From: JACPFV01 sp038043245 | GTDB lineage: Bacteria; Pseudomonadota; Gammaproteobacteria; Nevskiales; Nevskiaceae | DNA length: 64,000 nt | Reading direction: 5' to 3' | NCBI GenBank assembly: GCA_038043245.1 | Contig: JBBTCH010000009.1 | Location: 1 to 64,000 of the forward strand | Shown here: piece after piece, positions 1 through 7,453 of the stretch | Numbering within the stretch: position 1 is the stretch's first letter | How the letters are laid out: every line of letters begins with the position of its first letter | Position numbers and translations under genes: made by a program | Notes under the pieces: model-generated | Databases searched by the model: none | Told to the model about the DNA's origin: nothing | What the model saw: the letters and a program-made list of their open reading frames with translations, nothing else

Positions 1-590
1 GCGTCGGCAAGGAAATGCCCGGCGCCAACACCCGCATCTCGCCCGAAGGCGAGATCCAGTACAAACACGCAGGCGTGATGGCCGGCTACTACAAGGATCC
101 GGAGAAGACCAAGGAGACTTTCACCGAAGACGGTTACCTGCGCACCGGCGACAAGGGCAAGCTGGATGCCGACGGCTTTCTGTACATCACCGGCCGCGTC
201 AAGGACATCTTCAAGACGCTCAAGGGCAAGTACGTGGCACCGGCACCGATCGAAGGTGCGCTGGCGCGCAACACCGACATCGACCAGTTGTGCTTCGTCG
301 GCAGCGGGCTCAAGCAGCCGATCATGCTGGTGTCGCTCACCGTCGCCGCGCGCTCGAAGTCGAAAGACGAAGTCGGCAAGGGGCTGATCGCCGACATGGA
401 GCTGGTCAACAAGAACCTCGAGAACCACGAGGAGATCGCCAAGATCATCGTGGTCAAGGACGCCTGGAGCATCGATAACGGCGTGATGACGCCGACGATG
501 AAGGTCAAACGCGACCAGGTCGAGAAACGTTATGCCGCCCTGATCACCGCCGAAGCCGAGAAGCGCACGCCGCTGGCCTGGGAACCCTGA
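1..590 (+). CDS. Long-chain acyl-CoA synthetase (AMP-binding), C-terminal part only
   Basis: The gene enters from the left edge; the frame is open from base 3 and ends in TGA at 588-590, so only about the last 195 residues are present. The fragment holds the end of the adenylate-forming domain: an YLRTGDKG segment with the conserved Asp, then the hinge motif GRVKDIFKTLKGKYVAP, and near the end TPTMKVKR, whose first Lys matches the catalytic C-domain lysine of acyl-CoA synthetases. The family activates fatty acids to acyl-adenylates and then acyl-CoA. The hinge wording is typical of long-chain (FadD15/FAA-like) enzymes. It converges with the thioredoxin-like gene with only 7 bp between stops. 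The class call is firm; chain length is inference. Confidence 0.88.
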   Translation, partial: VGKEMPGANTRISPEGEIQYKHAGVMAGYYKDPEKTKETFTEDGYLRTGDKGKLDADGFLYITGRVKDIFKTLKGKYVAPAPIEGALARNTDIDQLCFVGSGLKQPIMLVSLTVAARSKSKDEVGKGLIADMELVNKNLENHEEIAKIIVVKDAWSIDNGVMTPTMKVKRDQVEKRYAALITAEAEKRTPLAWEP

Positions 591-597
591 AACGGGT

Positions 598-1917
598 TCA
601 GGCGGGCGGCATCAGCGCACGCAGCTTCGCGCCCTCTTCCGGAAACCATGGGCCGTTGGCCTGCAGCGTGGCTTCGATCAAGGCGCGCGCCTCAGCAGCA
701 CGATCCAGTGCGATCAAAGTCTCCGCCTGCCCCTGCGCCACCTTGAGCTTGTTGACGCCATAACTCTTGGCAGCGGCGCGCTCATAAAGTTGCAGCGCCT
801 GTGCGTGCTCGCCCTTGGCCGCCAGAAATCTGGCGTAACGGTAGGCGTAGACGTAATCATCGGGATAGGTCACCACCAGCTGTCCGAGCCAGATGCCGAG
901 TTCGTCGGTCTTGCCGGCGCGTTCGAGATACACGCGCAGGTTGTCGGCAAGGTTGCGGTCGGTACGCGGGTCGTCCTTGAGCCGCTCGCGGGCGTTGCTG
1001 GCGGCGCGCACGAAGGTCAGCAGTTGTCCGGGCGCATCGCCGATTTCCTCGTAGAGGCCGGCCGTGCCGATGACAATGCTGCGCTCGTCGGCACAGCGCG
1101 TGGCGCTCTCGGCAAATACCTGCTGGTCAAGCAGCGCCTGCATGCGTTGCGCCTGCTCGCGCAGCAGCGCACGGCGCGGTTCGGGCGCAAGGTCGCTGGC
1201 ACAGGCCAGATAACGGCTGAGTTCGTACGGACGTTCGCAGCCGATCGTGTTGCCGGTCAGCACCGCGCCTTCAGCCTTGAGACAGGCGGGGTTGTCCCGC
1301 GACTGCGCGGCGCGCAGCGCTTCGAGCCGCGCGATCCACAGCGTGCTGTCCTTGTCACGGGATACCGCGGTCAATATCGGTGCCGGCAGGGTGCCGATCC
1401 AGGCGAGCGCCTCCCTGGCTTCGCCGCGCGCATGCGAACTGCGCAGAAATTCACGCGCCGCCGCGACCGCCTGTGGCGTTGCGGCGGTGACCTGCGATTG
1501 CAGCGCCTGCAGGCTGCCTTGCAGGCCCATCAGGGTGTAGAGGCGGCCATAGAACGCGTCGCGCGTCTGCTCGCCGAGGATGCGGCCAAGCTCCTTGCCG
1601 TCCTCGCCGAGCACGATGTAGGACGGCAGTGCTTTCACGTTCCAGGCCTGCATCCAGTGCGAACCGTCGCGCTGGTCGGCATCAAACTCGACGTGCACCG
1701 CGCGTGATTTCGCTTCGGTCCACTCCGGTCCGGTGAGCACGTTGCGCGACATGTAATAGCAGGAGTAGCACCAGGGCGCGTGGAACTCGACGACCACCGG
1801 CTGGCGCCGCGCCTTGGCCTGCGCCAGTGCATCTTCCAGCGATTTGGACACGCTGAGTTCTTGCGCCGATGCGGCAGCGCTGAACAGCAGGAAAGAGAAA
1901 AAGACGAACGGTTTCAT
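598..1917 (-). CDS. Exported thioredoxin-like protein with C-terminal helical repeat region
   Basis: This 439-residue protein starts at ATG 1917, which gives a clean signal peptide (MKPFVFFSFLLFSAAASAQ). A longer frame exists upstream but runs through the hairpin repeat at 1934-1991 and is not plausible. A thioredoxin-fold domain fills residues about 22-140, with the redox motif WCYSC (Cys50, Cys53) after VVVEFHAP. The remaining 300 residues are Ala/Leu/Arg-rich helices reminiscent of TPR repeats. A periplasmic thiol-disulfide role is inferred. It is last in a minus-strand series behind a DUF3108-like protein, a methyltransferase and a DUF1295 protein, from which it is separated by the repeat. 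No closer family name is recognised. Confidence 0.8.
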   Translation of the reverse strand: MKPFVFFSFLLFSAAASAQELSVSKSLEDALAQAKARRQPVVVEFHAPWCYSCYYMSRNVLTGPEWTEAKSRAVHVEFDADQRDGSHWMQAWNVKALPSYIVLGEDGKELGRILGEQTRDAFYGRLYTLMGLQGSLQALQSQVTAATPQAVAAAREFLRSSHARGEAREALAWIGTLPAPILTAVSRDKDSTLWIARLEALRAAQSRDNPACLKAEGAVLTGNTIGCERPYELSRYLACASDLAPEPRRALLREQAQRMQALLDQQVFAESATRCADERSIVIGTAGLYEEIGDAPGQLLTFVRAASNARERLKDDPRTDRNLADNLRVYLERAGKTDELGIWLGQLVVTYPDDYVYAYRYARFLAAKGEHAQALQLYERAAAKSYGVNKLKVAQGQAETLIALDRAAEARALIEATLQANGPWFPEEGAKLRALMPPA

Positions 1918-1933
1918 TGTGCTTTTCCTTTTT

Positions 1934-1991
1934 GTCATCCCGAGCGGATGCGAGGGATCTGGCCGGATTCCTCGCATCCGCTCGGAATGAC
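1934..1991. repeat. Hairpin repeat R1, copy 1
   Basis: A near-perfect palindrome: left arm GTCATCCCGAGCGGATGCGA (continuing GG) and right arm CCTCGCATCCGCTCGGAATG (continuing AC) pair over 22 bp with one mismatch around a loop of about 14 bases. The left 27 bases recur, reverse-complemented with one mismatch, at 54700-54726. The palindrome lies between the DUF3108-like gene and the thioredoxin-like gene of the same orientation, so it would be transcribed and could fold as a stem-loop that trims downstream expression. From memory, repeats starting GTCATTCCGAGC are scattered in many bacterial genomes. Confidence 0.85.
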
Positions 1992-2002
1992 AGAAAAACA
2001 GT

Positions 2003-2764
2003 CTAGCGCAGCGGCGGCAGTTTCTTGGGCGCGCCGGCCGGCGGCTTCGCCGGATAGACGAGTCGCGACTCGTAAGCCTTGCCGGTTTTGGGGTCGGGGA
2101 TGTTCGTGGTGCCGCGGAATTCGAGCATCTGCCGGGTGTTCGGATCGTAGAGCATGTACAGGTCCGGCACGATGATGGAGAGAATCGAGTCCGGTGCAAT
2201 CTCGAGCCTGACCGCAGGCTGCCCTTCATAGGTCACATCGCCGACTTTGCGCGCACGGAAACTGAAGGTGTCGAGCCGCCCCGACACCACGAACTTGAAG
2301 TGCAGGGTCTGGCCCGCCTGCAGCTGATCAAAGTGGTCAATCAGGTAGGTATGGAAGCCGGAATCCGCCACCAGATCACCCTCGCGCCGAATCGCACCGG
2401 TTTCTATTTCCTCTCCGGTCTCACTGCGATTTTGCATGCGGATCGGGTCGCCGGCGTCAGTGACTCCTTCCATGTAGCCGCTCTGCGACATTTCCAGGGT
2501 GTATACCGGCACGTAAGGGTCCCGGGTGAAATCAATCGTCTTGCGCCCAATGCGAGTGCCGTCGGGTGCGTAATAAGTCGTGCTGCCGCCAACCCATCTG
2601 CCCTTGGCGATTTTCTGCGTATGTACTTCGGTGTACAGGTATGCGTCGGTCTCAAGATCAAAGGCATAGCCGTAAAACCGGTGCGTGCCGTCCTTCTTGG
2701 GAGTGGCGCCGAGGGCCACGGTGGCGAGGGACGACAGCAAGAGTGCCAGCAGGATTTTTTTCAT
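2003..2764 (-). CDS. Exported DUF3108-like protein
   Basis: A 253-residue protein with an N-terminal signal peptide (MKKILLALLLSSLATVALG) and no later membrane span. The mature part looks beta-rich, with alternating charged and hydrophobic stretches and a run such as LQAGQTLHFKFVVSGRLDTF followed by KVGDVTYEGQPAVRLEI. That pattern resembles periplasmic DUF3108-type domains; this is by eye, not a search. The gene starts 9 bp after the stop of the CFA-synthase-like gene, so both are probably co-transcribed. It may bind or help place the lipid made by its neighbours, but that is guesswork. Confidence 0.65.
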   Translation of the reverse strand: MKKILLALLLSSLATVALGATPKKDGTHRFYGYAFDLETDAYLYTEVHTQKIAKGRWVGGSTTYYAPDGTRIGRKTIDFTRDPYVPVYTLEMSQSGYMEGVTDAGDPIRMQNRSETGEEIETGAIRREGDLVADSGFHTYLIDHFDQLQAGQTLHFKFVVSGRLDTFSFRARKVGDVTYEGQPAVRLEIAPDSILSIIVPDLYMLYDPNTRQMLEFRGTTNIPDPKTGKAYESRLVYPAKPPAGAPKKLPPLR

Positions 2765-2773
2765 CCGCGGAGT

Positions 2774-3817
2774 TTAGCGTTTGCTGAACAGGTAGTGACC
2801 GACGCCCCATTCGTTACCCTGGGCATAGCCGAAGAACTCGGCGACCGCCATGTAGAACATGCGCCAGCGGTTGAACCACGCCACCGCGTCTTTTTCGCCA
2901 TAACCCTTGCGGAAGATCTGCATGATCGCGGCCTTGTTGGCGTCCATGCCGGCGAGCCAGTGGTTGGAAGTCTTTTCGTAATGGCGGCCGTCCACCCACC
3001 ACTGTTTTTCCACTTTCAGGTCGTCCTGGAAATTCAGCAGCAGGTTCTCGGACGGCAGGGTGCCGCCGGTGAAGAAATAGCGCGACATCCAGTCGGTCTG
3101 GGTGGCGTCCTCGAAGTGATACGCCAGCAGTTTGTGCACGAAGATATGCACGAACAGCCGGGCGTCGGGCTTCATCCAGCGCGCGATCTTCTGCAGCAGC
3201 AGGTCATAGTTCTTCATGTGCTCGAACATCTCGATACTGAGCACGCGGTCGAATCCGCCGCCGAGTTGCTCCGGGGTGAAGTCAAACTCGACGATGTTGC
3301 CGGTGTGGATGCTGAGATTGCACAGCCCGCGCTGTTGGGCGCGCGCCTGGATGAACTCGCGCTGGCCGTTGGAATTCGACAAGCCGACGATCACACTGTT
3401 GGGGTATTTTTCGGCTAGCCACGTCGAGAGTGAACCCCAGCCGCAGCCGAGATCGAGCATGCGCATGCCGTCGCGCAGACCGGCGCGCTTGGCATACAGC
3501 TCCAGCATGTGTTGCTCGGCTTGCGCCAACGTCTCGCCGCCGGTCGGATACAGGCAACAGGAATACTTGAGTTGCGGGCCGAGATGCTGGTGGAAGAATT
3601 CCGCCGGCACCTCGTAGTGCTGGGCATTGGCGGCCTTGGTCTCGATGGCGATCGGCGCGGCGCGCAGATCGGCGAGCAGCTGGCTGAATCTTTTCGAGCG
3701 CAGTTCACCGTCGAGACCGCCCTCGTCCACGAGCCGCTGTTTGATGAGCTGACGCATGCCGTAACGGGTGAGTGCGTCCGGGATCAGGCCACGCTCGCAG
3801 AGGTCAATGGTGTCCAT
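2774..3817 (-). CDS. SAM-dependent methyltransferase of the CFA synthase / coclaurine N-methyltransferase-like family
   Basis: A 347-residue class I methyltransferase. The SAM-binding motif LDLGCGWGSL is at residues 121-130, preceded by YSCC (85-88), which matches the conserved Cys region of cyclopropane-fatty-acid synthases. FDRVLSIEMFEHMKNYD follows as the post-II motif. The C-terminal half (LFVHIFVHKLLAYHFED, RYFFTGGTLPS, EWGVGHYLFSKR) resembles plant coclaurine N-methyltransferase-type proteins and their bacterial homologues more than E. coli Cfa. It sits 3 bp after the DUF1295 gene. Transfer of a one-carbon unit to an unsaturated acyl chain or to an amine are both possible; the substrate cannot be read from sequence. 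Confidence 0.85.
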   Translation of the reverse strand: MDTIDLCERGLIPDALTRYGMRQLIKQRLVDEGGLDGELRSKRFSQLLADLRAAPIAIETKAANAQHYEVPAEFFHQHLGPQLKYSCCLYPTGGETLAQAEQHMLELYAKRAGLRDGMRMLDLGCGWGSLSTWLAEKYPNSVIVGLSNSNGQREFIQARAQQRGLCNLSIHTGNIVEFDFTPEQLGGGFDRVLSIEMFEHMKNYDLLLQKIARWMKPDARLFVHIFVHKLLAYHFEDATQTDWMSRYFFTGGTLPSENLLLNFQDDLKVEKQWWVDGRHYEKTSNHWLAGMDANKAAIMQIFRKGYGEKDAVAWFNRWRMFYMAVAEFFGYAQGNEWGVGHYLFSKR

Positions 3818-3820
3818 GGG

Positions 3821-4600
3821 TTATTTTTTCGGAGAAAAGGGGATCAGCGCGCTGGTGGTGCGCACGTAGTCGGCGTAACCGGGCTTGCGCCGGATCATCT
3901 CGGCTTCGAGCAGCGGCACACCGGACATTTTCATCAGCAGGAAGGCCATCACCAGTGGCGCGCCCAGCGAAATCCAGCCATACGGCGCCCCGAGCGCCAG
4001 CGGCACGTACGCCAGCCAGTGCAAGCATTCGAAGAAATAGTTCGGATGGCGCGAGTAGCGCCACAGCCCGTCCTGGCAGACGCGGCCCTTGTTCATCGGA
4101 TTGGCGCGGAAGCGCTCCATCTGCGAGTCGGCCAGTAGTTCGCCGAGGATCGAGGTGACATAAATCCCCAGCGCTGCGGCGATGGCGAAACCCGAAGGCA
4201 AGTCGCTGCGGTAGGCCACCGGCAGGAACGCGCAGCCGGCGAGCACCAGGGTGAAAATGTTCTGGAACTGAAAGAAGAAAAACATGTTCCGGTTCGAGTG
4301 AGCGCCCCACTTCGCACGGAACTGGGCGTAGCGCCAGTCCTCCGGCTTGCCCCAGTTGCGGACCCACAGGTGCGCGCCCAGACGCAGACCCCACAGCCCG
4401 CCCATCACCGCGAGCAGCAGGGCGATCGCATCCGGCGCAGTACCGGCGGCGGCGTAGTGCAGCGCGAGGCCGCCCAGCGTCCACGCCCAGATCGCGTCCA
4501 CCAATCCGGCATTTTTGGTCTTGAGTTGCAAGAGCCACGCAGCCGTCTTGGCGACGAACACGATCGCGACCGCGGTCAGGAAAGCGTTGAGGGGCGTCAT
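3821..4600 (-). CDS. DUF1295 / steroid 5-alpha-reductase-like integral membrane protein
   Basis: A 259-residue polytopic membrane protein with about six to seven hydrophobic helices. ATG 4600 is chosen because the longer upstream frame (to 4837) overlaps hslO and has no hydrophobic or family-like content. Family marks are FRAKWGAHSNRNMFFFFQ in the middle and LWRYSRHPNYFFECLHW near residue 190, followed by KPGYADYVRTTSALIPF at the end. These match the NADPH-binding C-terminal half of DUF1295 and steroid-reductase/ICMT-like enzymes. It is the first gene of the group and is followed at once by the CFA-synthase-like gene, suggesting that one reduces what the other methylates. That link is inference. 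Confidence 0.85.
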   Translation of the reverse strand: MTPLNAFLTAVAIVFVAKTAAWLLQLKTKNAGLVDAIWAWTLGGLALHYAAAGTAPDAIALLLAVMGGLWGLRLGAHLWVRNWGKPEDWRYAQFRAKWGAHSNRNMFFFFQFQNIFTLVLAGCAFLPVAYRSDLPSGFAIAAALGIYVTSILGELLADSQMERFRANPMNKGRVCQDGLWRYSRHPNYFFECLHWLAYVPLALGAPYGWISLGAPLVMAFLLMKMSGVPLLEAEMIRRKPGYADYVRTTSALIPFSPKK

Positions 4601-4638
4601 GGTTGCCAGCCTATACGCGGCAGACGCAAGAACAGATG

Positions 4639-5499
4639 TCAGTGCGCCACACCGCTGGGGTGATGGACTTGTGCGGCTGCGAACAGCGCCTTCACCTCCA
4701 GCGGCGAGAACGGGTAGCTGCGCCCGCAGAACTCGCAGGTCACCTCGACCTTGCCCTGCTCTTGCAGCACCGACTCCACTTCGGTTTCGCCCAGCGCCAG
4801 CAGCATGCCGGAGATCTGCGCATGGCTGCAGCGGCATTGCATGCGGATCGGGCGCGGCTCGAACACGCGTACCCTGTCTTCAAAAAACAATCGGTTCAGC
4901 AGCGTGGCAGCGTCGGTGTCGCGCAGTTCGGTTTCGCCCAGTGTCTGGAACAGGGTGTAGACGTGATGCCAGTCGTCGTCCGTGCATTTCTCCGGCAGGC
5001 GCTGCAGCATCAACCCTGCAAGCGAATCCGCACCCACCGCCAGCCGGATCAGCGTCGAAAGCTGCTCGGAACGCTGGAAATAGACCTGCAGGGATTCAGC
5101 CAAGGACTCGCCGACCACTTCCACGGTCGCCTGATAGTTATCTGCCGCGCCTTTTGATTCAAGCATGCATGCCAGCACGCCGCCAGACATCAGCGCGTGG
5201 AAATCACCCGTCGCGTTTTCTGCAAACTTGGTCATGCCGCGAAGTTCGAGTTCCGAATTGATCTGCGTCACCAGCAGCTTGAGCGCGCCCTGCCCCTGGA
5301 ACTGCAGATTGAAGCGCGCGCCAACCGGCAGGTCCGCCGCCAGCAACGGCGTCGCCGCCAGCGCTTCGCTGAGCAAGTGGCGCACATCGACCGGGTAGTG
5401 GCGCCAGCCGAACATCGCATCGAGACTGCCGCCGAGACGCACGGCGAAGCCGCGAACACCTCGGTTCTCGATCAGGAAGGGCAGCAGGGCATCATTCAT
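4639..5499 (-). CDS. hslO: Redox-regulated chaperone Hsp33
   Basis: 286 residues, the usual Hsp33 length. The C-terminal redox switch is complete: Cys222 and Cys224 in QCRCSH, and Cys255 and Cys258 in TCEFCGR, the CXC/CXXC zinc centre that oxidises under stress to unfold the linker and activate the holdase. The N-terminal domain carries the expected DFHALMSGG-type region. The ATG at 5497-5499 overlaps the TGA of gatB (ATGA), so translation is probably coupled to the gatCAB operon. This is the last gene of that operon. Confidence 0.96.
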   Translation of the reverse strand: MNDALLPFLIENRGVRGFAVRLGGSLDAMFGWRHYPVDVRHLLSEALAATPLLAADLPVGARFNLQFQGQGALKLLVTQINSELELRGMTKFAENATGDFHALMSGGVLACMLESKGAADNYQATVEVVGESLAESLQVYFQRSEQLSTLIRLAVGADSLAGLMLQRLPEKCTDDDWHHVYTLFQTLGETELRDTDAATLLNRLFFEDRVRVFEPRPIRMQCRCSHAQISGMLLALGETEVESVLQEQGKVEVTCEFCGRSYPFSPLEVKALFAAAQVHHPSGVAH

Positions 5500-6959
5500 C
5501 AGCCCTTCAACTTCTCTTTGAGCAGCCGATTGAGCGCGTCGGGATTGGCCTTGCCCTGCGTCGCCTTCATCGCCTGACCGACGAAGAAGCCGAACAACTT
5601 GTCCTTGCCGCTGCGGTAATCGGCGAGCTGCGCCGGGTTTTTCGCCATCACCTCGTCAATCGCCTTGACGATGGCAGACTCGTCGGTGATCTGCACCAGA
5701 CCCTTGGCCTTGATGATCGTGTCAGCATCGCCCTCGCCGTTCAGCATCGCTTCAAAGACCTCTTTGGCGATTTTTCCTGAAACGGTTTTATCGCTGATGC
5801 GCATGAGCAGGCCGGACAGCATCGTCACGCTGATCGGCGATGCACCGATGTCCTTGCCGAGCTTGTTCAGTGCGCCGAGCAGGTCGGAGCTGACCCAGTT
5901 GCTGCACAGCTTGGGATCGGCCTTGGACTGCGCAACCACAGCTTCGTAGTAATCGGCCAGCGCGCCTTCCGCAGTGAGCACGGCGGCGTCGTAGGCCGCG
6001 AGGCCGTACTGCGTCATGAAACGGGCCTTCTTCGCCTCCGGCAGTTCCGGCATGGTCGCGCGGATACGCTCGATGTCGGCTTTCGTCACCACCACCGGCA
6101 ACAGATCGGGGTCGGGGAAATAGCGGTAATCGTTGGCGTCTTCTTTCACCCGCATCGAGCGGGTCTCGCCGGTGCCGGGGTCGAACAGCCGCGTTTCCTG
6201 GATGATCTTGCCGCCGGATTCGATGACGTCGATCTGCCGGCCGATCTCGTACTCGATGGCTTTCTCGACGTAGCGGAACGAGTTGACGTTCTTGGTCTCG
6301 GTGCGGGTGCCGAACTTCTCCGCGCCGGTCTTGCGCACCGACACGTTGGCGTCGCAACGGAACGAACCTTCCTGCATGTTGCCGTCGCAGACACCGAGAT
6401 AGACGACCAGCTGGTGCAGCTTTTTCAGATACGCCACCGCCTCGGCGGCAGTACGGATGTCCGGCTCGGAGACGATCTCGATCAGCGGCGTGCCGGCGCG
6501 GTTGAGATCAATGCCGGTCTGTGTGCCGAAACCCTCATGCAGCGACTTGCCGGCGTCCTCTTCCAGGTGCGCGCGGGTGATGCCGATGCGCTTCACGACC
6601 GTTTTGCCCGGCGCTCCCGCCGGGCCGCCATCTACCTCAATATCAAGATGACCCTTGAACACGATCGGCAGCTCGTACTGCGAGATCTGATAGCCCTTGG
6701 GCAGATCGGGATAGAAATAATGCTTGCGTGCGAACACGCAGCGCTCGGCGATCTGTGCGTCCACGGCCAGGCCGAACTTCACCGCCATCTGCAGCGCCGT
6801 GCCATTCAGCACCGGCAGCACGCCGGGCAGGCCCAGCGTCACCGCGTCGGCCTGGGTATTCGGCAGCGCACCGTAGGTGGTCGAAGCGCCGGAGAAGATC
6901 TTGGTTTTCGTCAGCAGCTGGCAGTGCACTTCCAGCCCGATCACGGCTTCCCAGGTCAT
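5499..6959 (-). CDS. gatB: Aspartyl/glutamyl-tRNA(Asn/Gln) amidotransferase subunit B
   Basis: 486 residues. The start at ATG 6959 gives the canonical N-terminus MTWEAVIGLEVHCQLLTKTK and overlaps the stop of the upstream TonB-like gene; a longer frame to 7007 adds non-conserved residues. The catalytic GatB domain holds KHYFYPDLPKGYQISQY and EEDAGKS, and the C-terminal YqeY-like tail (DYRSGKDKLFGFFVGQAMK) is intact. GatB activates Glu-tRNA(Gln) or Asp-tRNA(Asn) for amidation, using ammonia from GatA. It is separated from gatA by an inserted exported-protein gene but still chained by 4-bp overlaps. Confidence 0.97.
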   Translation of the reverse strand: MTWEAVIGLEVHCQLLTKTKIFSGASTTYGALPNTQADAVTLGLPGVLPVLNGTALQMAVKFGLAVDAQIAERCVFARKHYFYPDLPKGYQISQYELPIVFKGHLDIEVDGGPAGAPGKTVVKRIGITRAHLEEDAGKSLHEGFGTQTGIDLNRAGTPLIEIVSEPDIRTAAEAVAYLKKLHQLVVYLGVCDGNMQEGSFRCDANVSVRKTGAEKFGTRTETKNVNSFRYVEKAIEYEIGRQIDVIESGGKIIQETRLFDPGTGETRSMRVKEDANDYRYFPDPDLLPVVVTKADIERIRATMPELPEAKKARFMTQYGLAAYDAAVLTAEGALADYYEAVVAQSKADPKLCSNWVSSDLLGALNKLGKDIGASPISVTMLSGLLMRISDKTVSGKIAKEVFEAMLNGEGDADTIIKAKGLVQITDESAIVKAIDEVMAKNPAQLADYRSGKDKLFGFFVGQAMKATQGKANPDALNRLLKEKLKG

Positions 6960-7453
6960 AGCTGCTTGGTTCCCAGCTTCTTTTTCTTTGGCGGCTCGAT
7001 GATGCACCTGGCGTGCAACTGCGCACGGATCAGATCGGCCTCGGGCGTTTTGCCCTTGGGCATCGGCACGATCGAGAACGTCACGATCTGGCTGATGCGG
7101 GACTTGGCCGCTTGCGGCTCGAACTCGGTCACCTCAACGGAGCGGATCGCGACCTTGTCGAACATCTTGGGCGGAACCGATTTCAGGACCTCGTAATTCG
7201 CGGTCTTGCCGTCCGGAAGGATGTCGTAGGCCAGGTTCACGCAGCCCTGGGGATCGTGCTTGAGGAGCCTCGACGGATAGATCGGCACGCCACGCTTCAG
7301 GATCACCGACTGGCCGTTTTTCCGCATCGCTTCACGCTCCTGGGTCGTGGTCTTGATCGTGGTGACGTGGATTTCGTCGTCGTATTTACTGGCGGCGAGG
7401 GTCGCCGAAGCGGAGAAGAGAAAACCGGCGGCGAGAAGGGGCGTGAGTCTCAT
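6956..7453 (-). CDS. Exported TonB C-terminal-like protein inside the gatCAB operon
   Basis: 165 residues with a signal peptide (MRLTPLLAAGFLFSASATLAA). The segment about 68-125, including GCVNLAYDILPDGKTANYEVLKS and then VEVTEFEPQ, follows the strand-helix-strand pattern of TonB C-terminal domains. The TonB-type transmembrane anchor and proline-rich spacer are absent, and the tail ends in a basic KKKK stretch. It overlaps gatA (7450-7453) and gatB (6956-6959) by 4 bp on each side, so it is translationally coupled to cytoplasmic enzymes although its own product should be periplasmic. Function unknown; I do not recognise a named family. Confidence 0.75.
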   Translation of the reverse strand: MRLTPLLAAGFLFSASATLAASKYDDEIHVTTIKTTTQEREAMRKNGQSVILKRGVPIYPSRLLKHDPQGCVNLAYDILPDGKTANYEVLKSVPPKMFDKVAIRSVEVTEFEPQAAKSRISQIVTFSIVPMPKGKTPEADLIRAQLHARCIIEPPKKKKLGTKQL

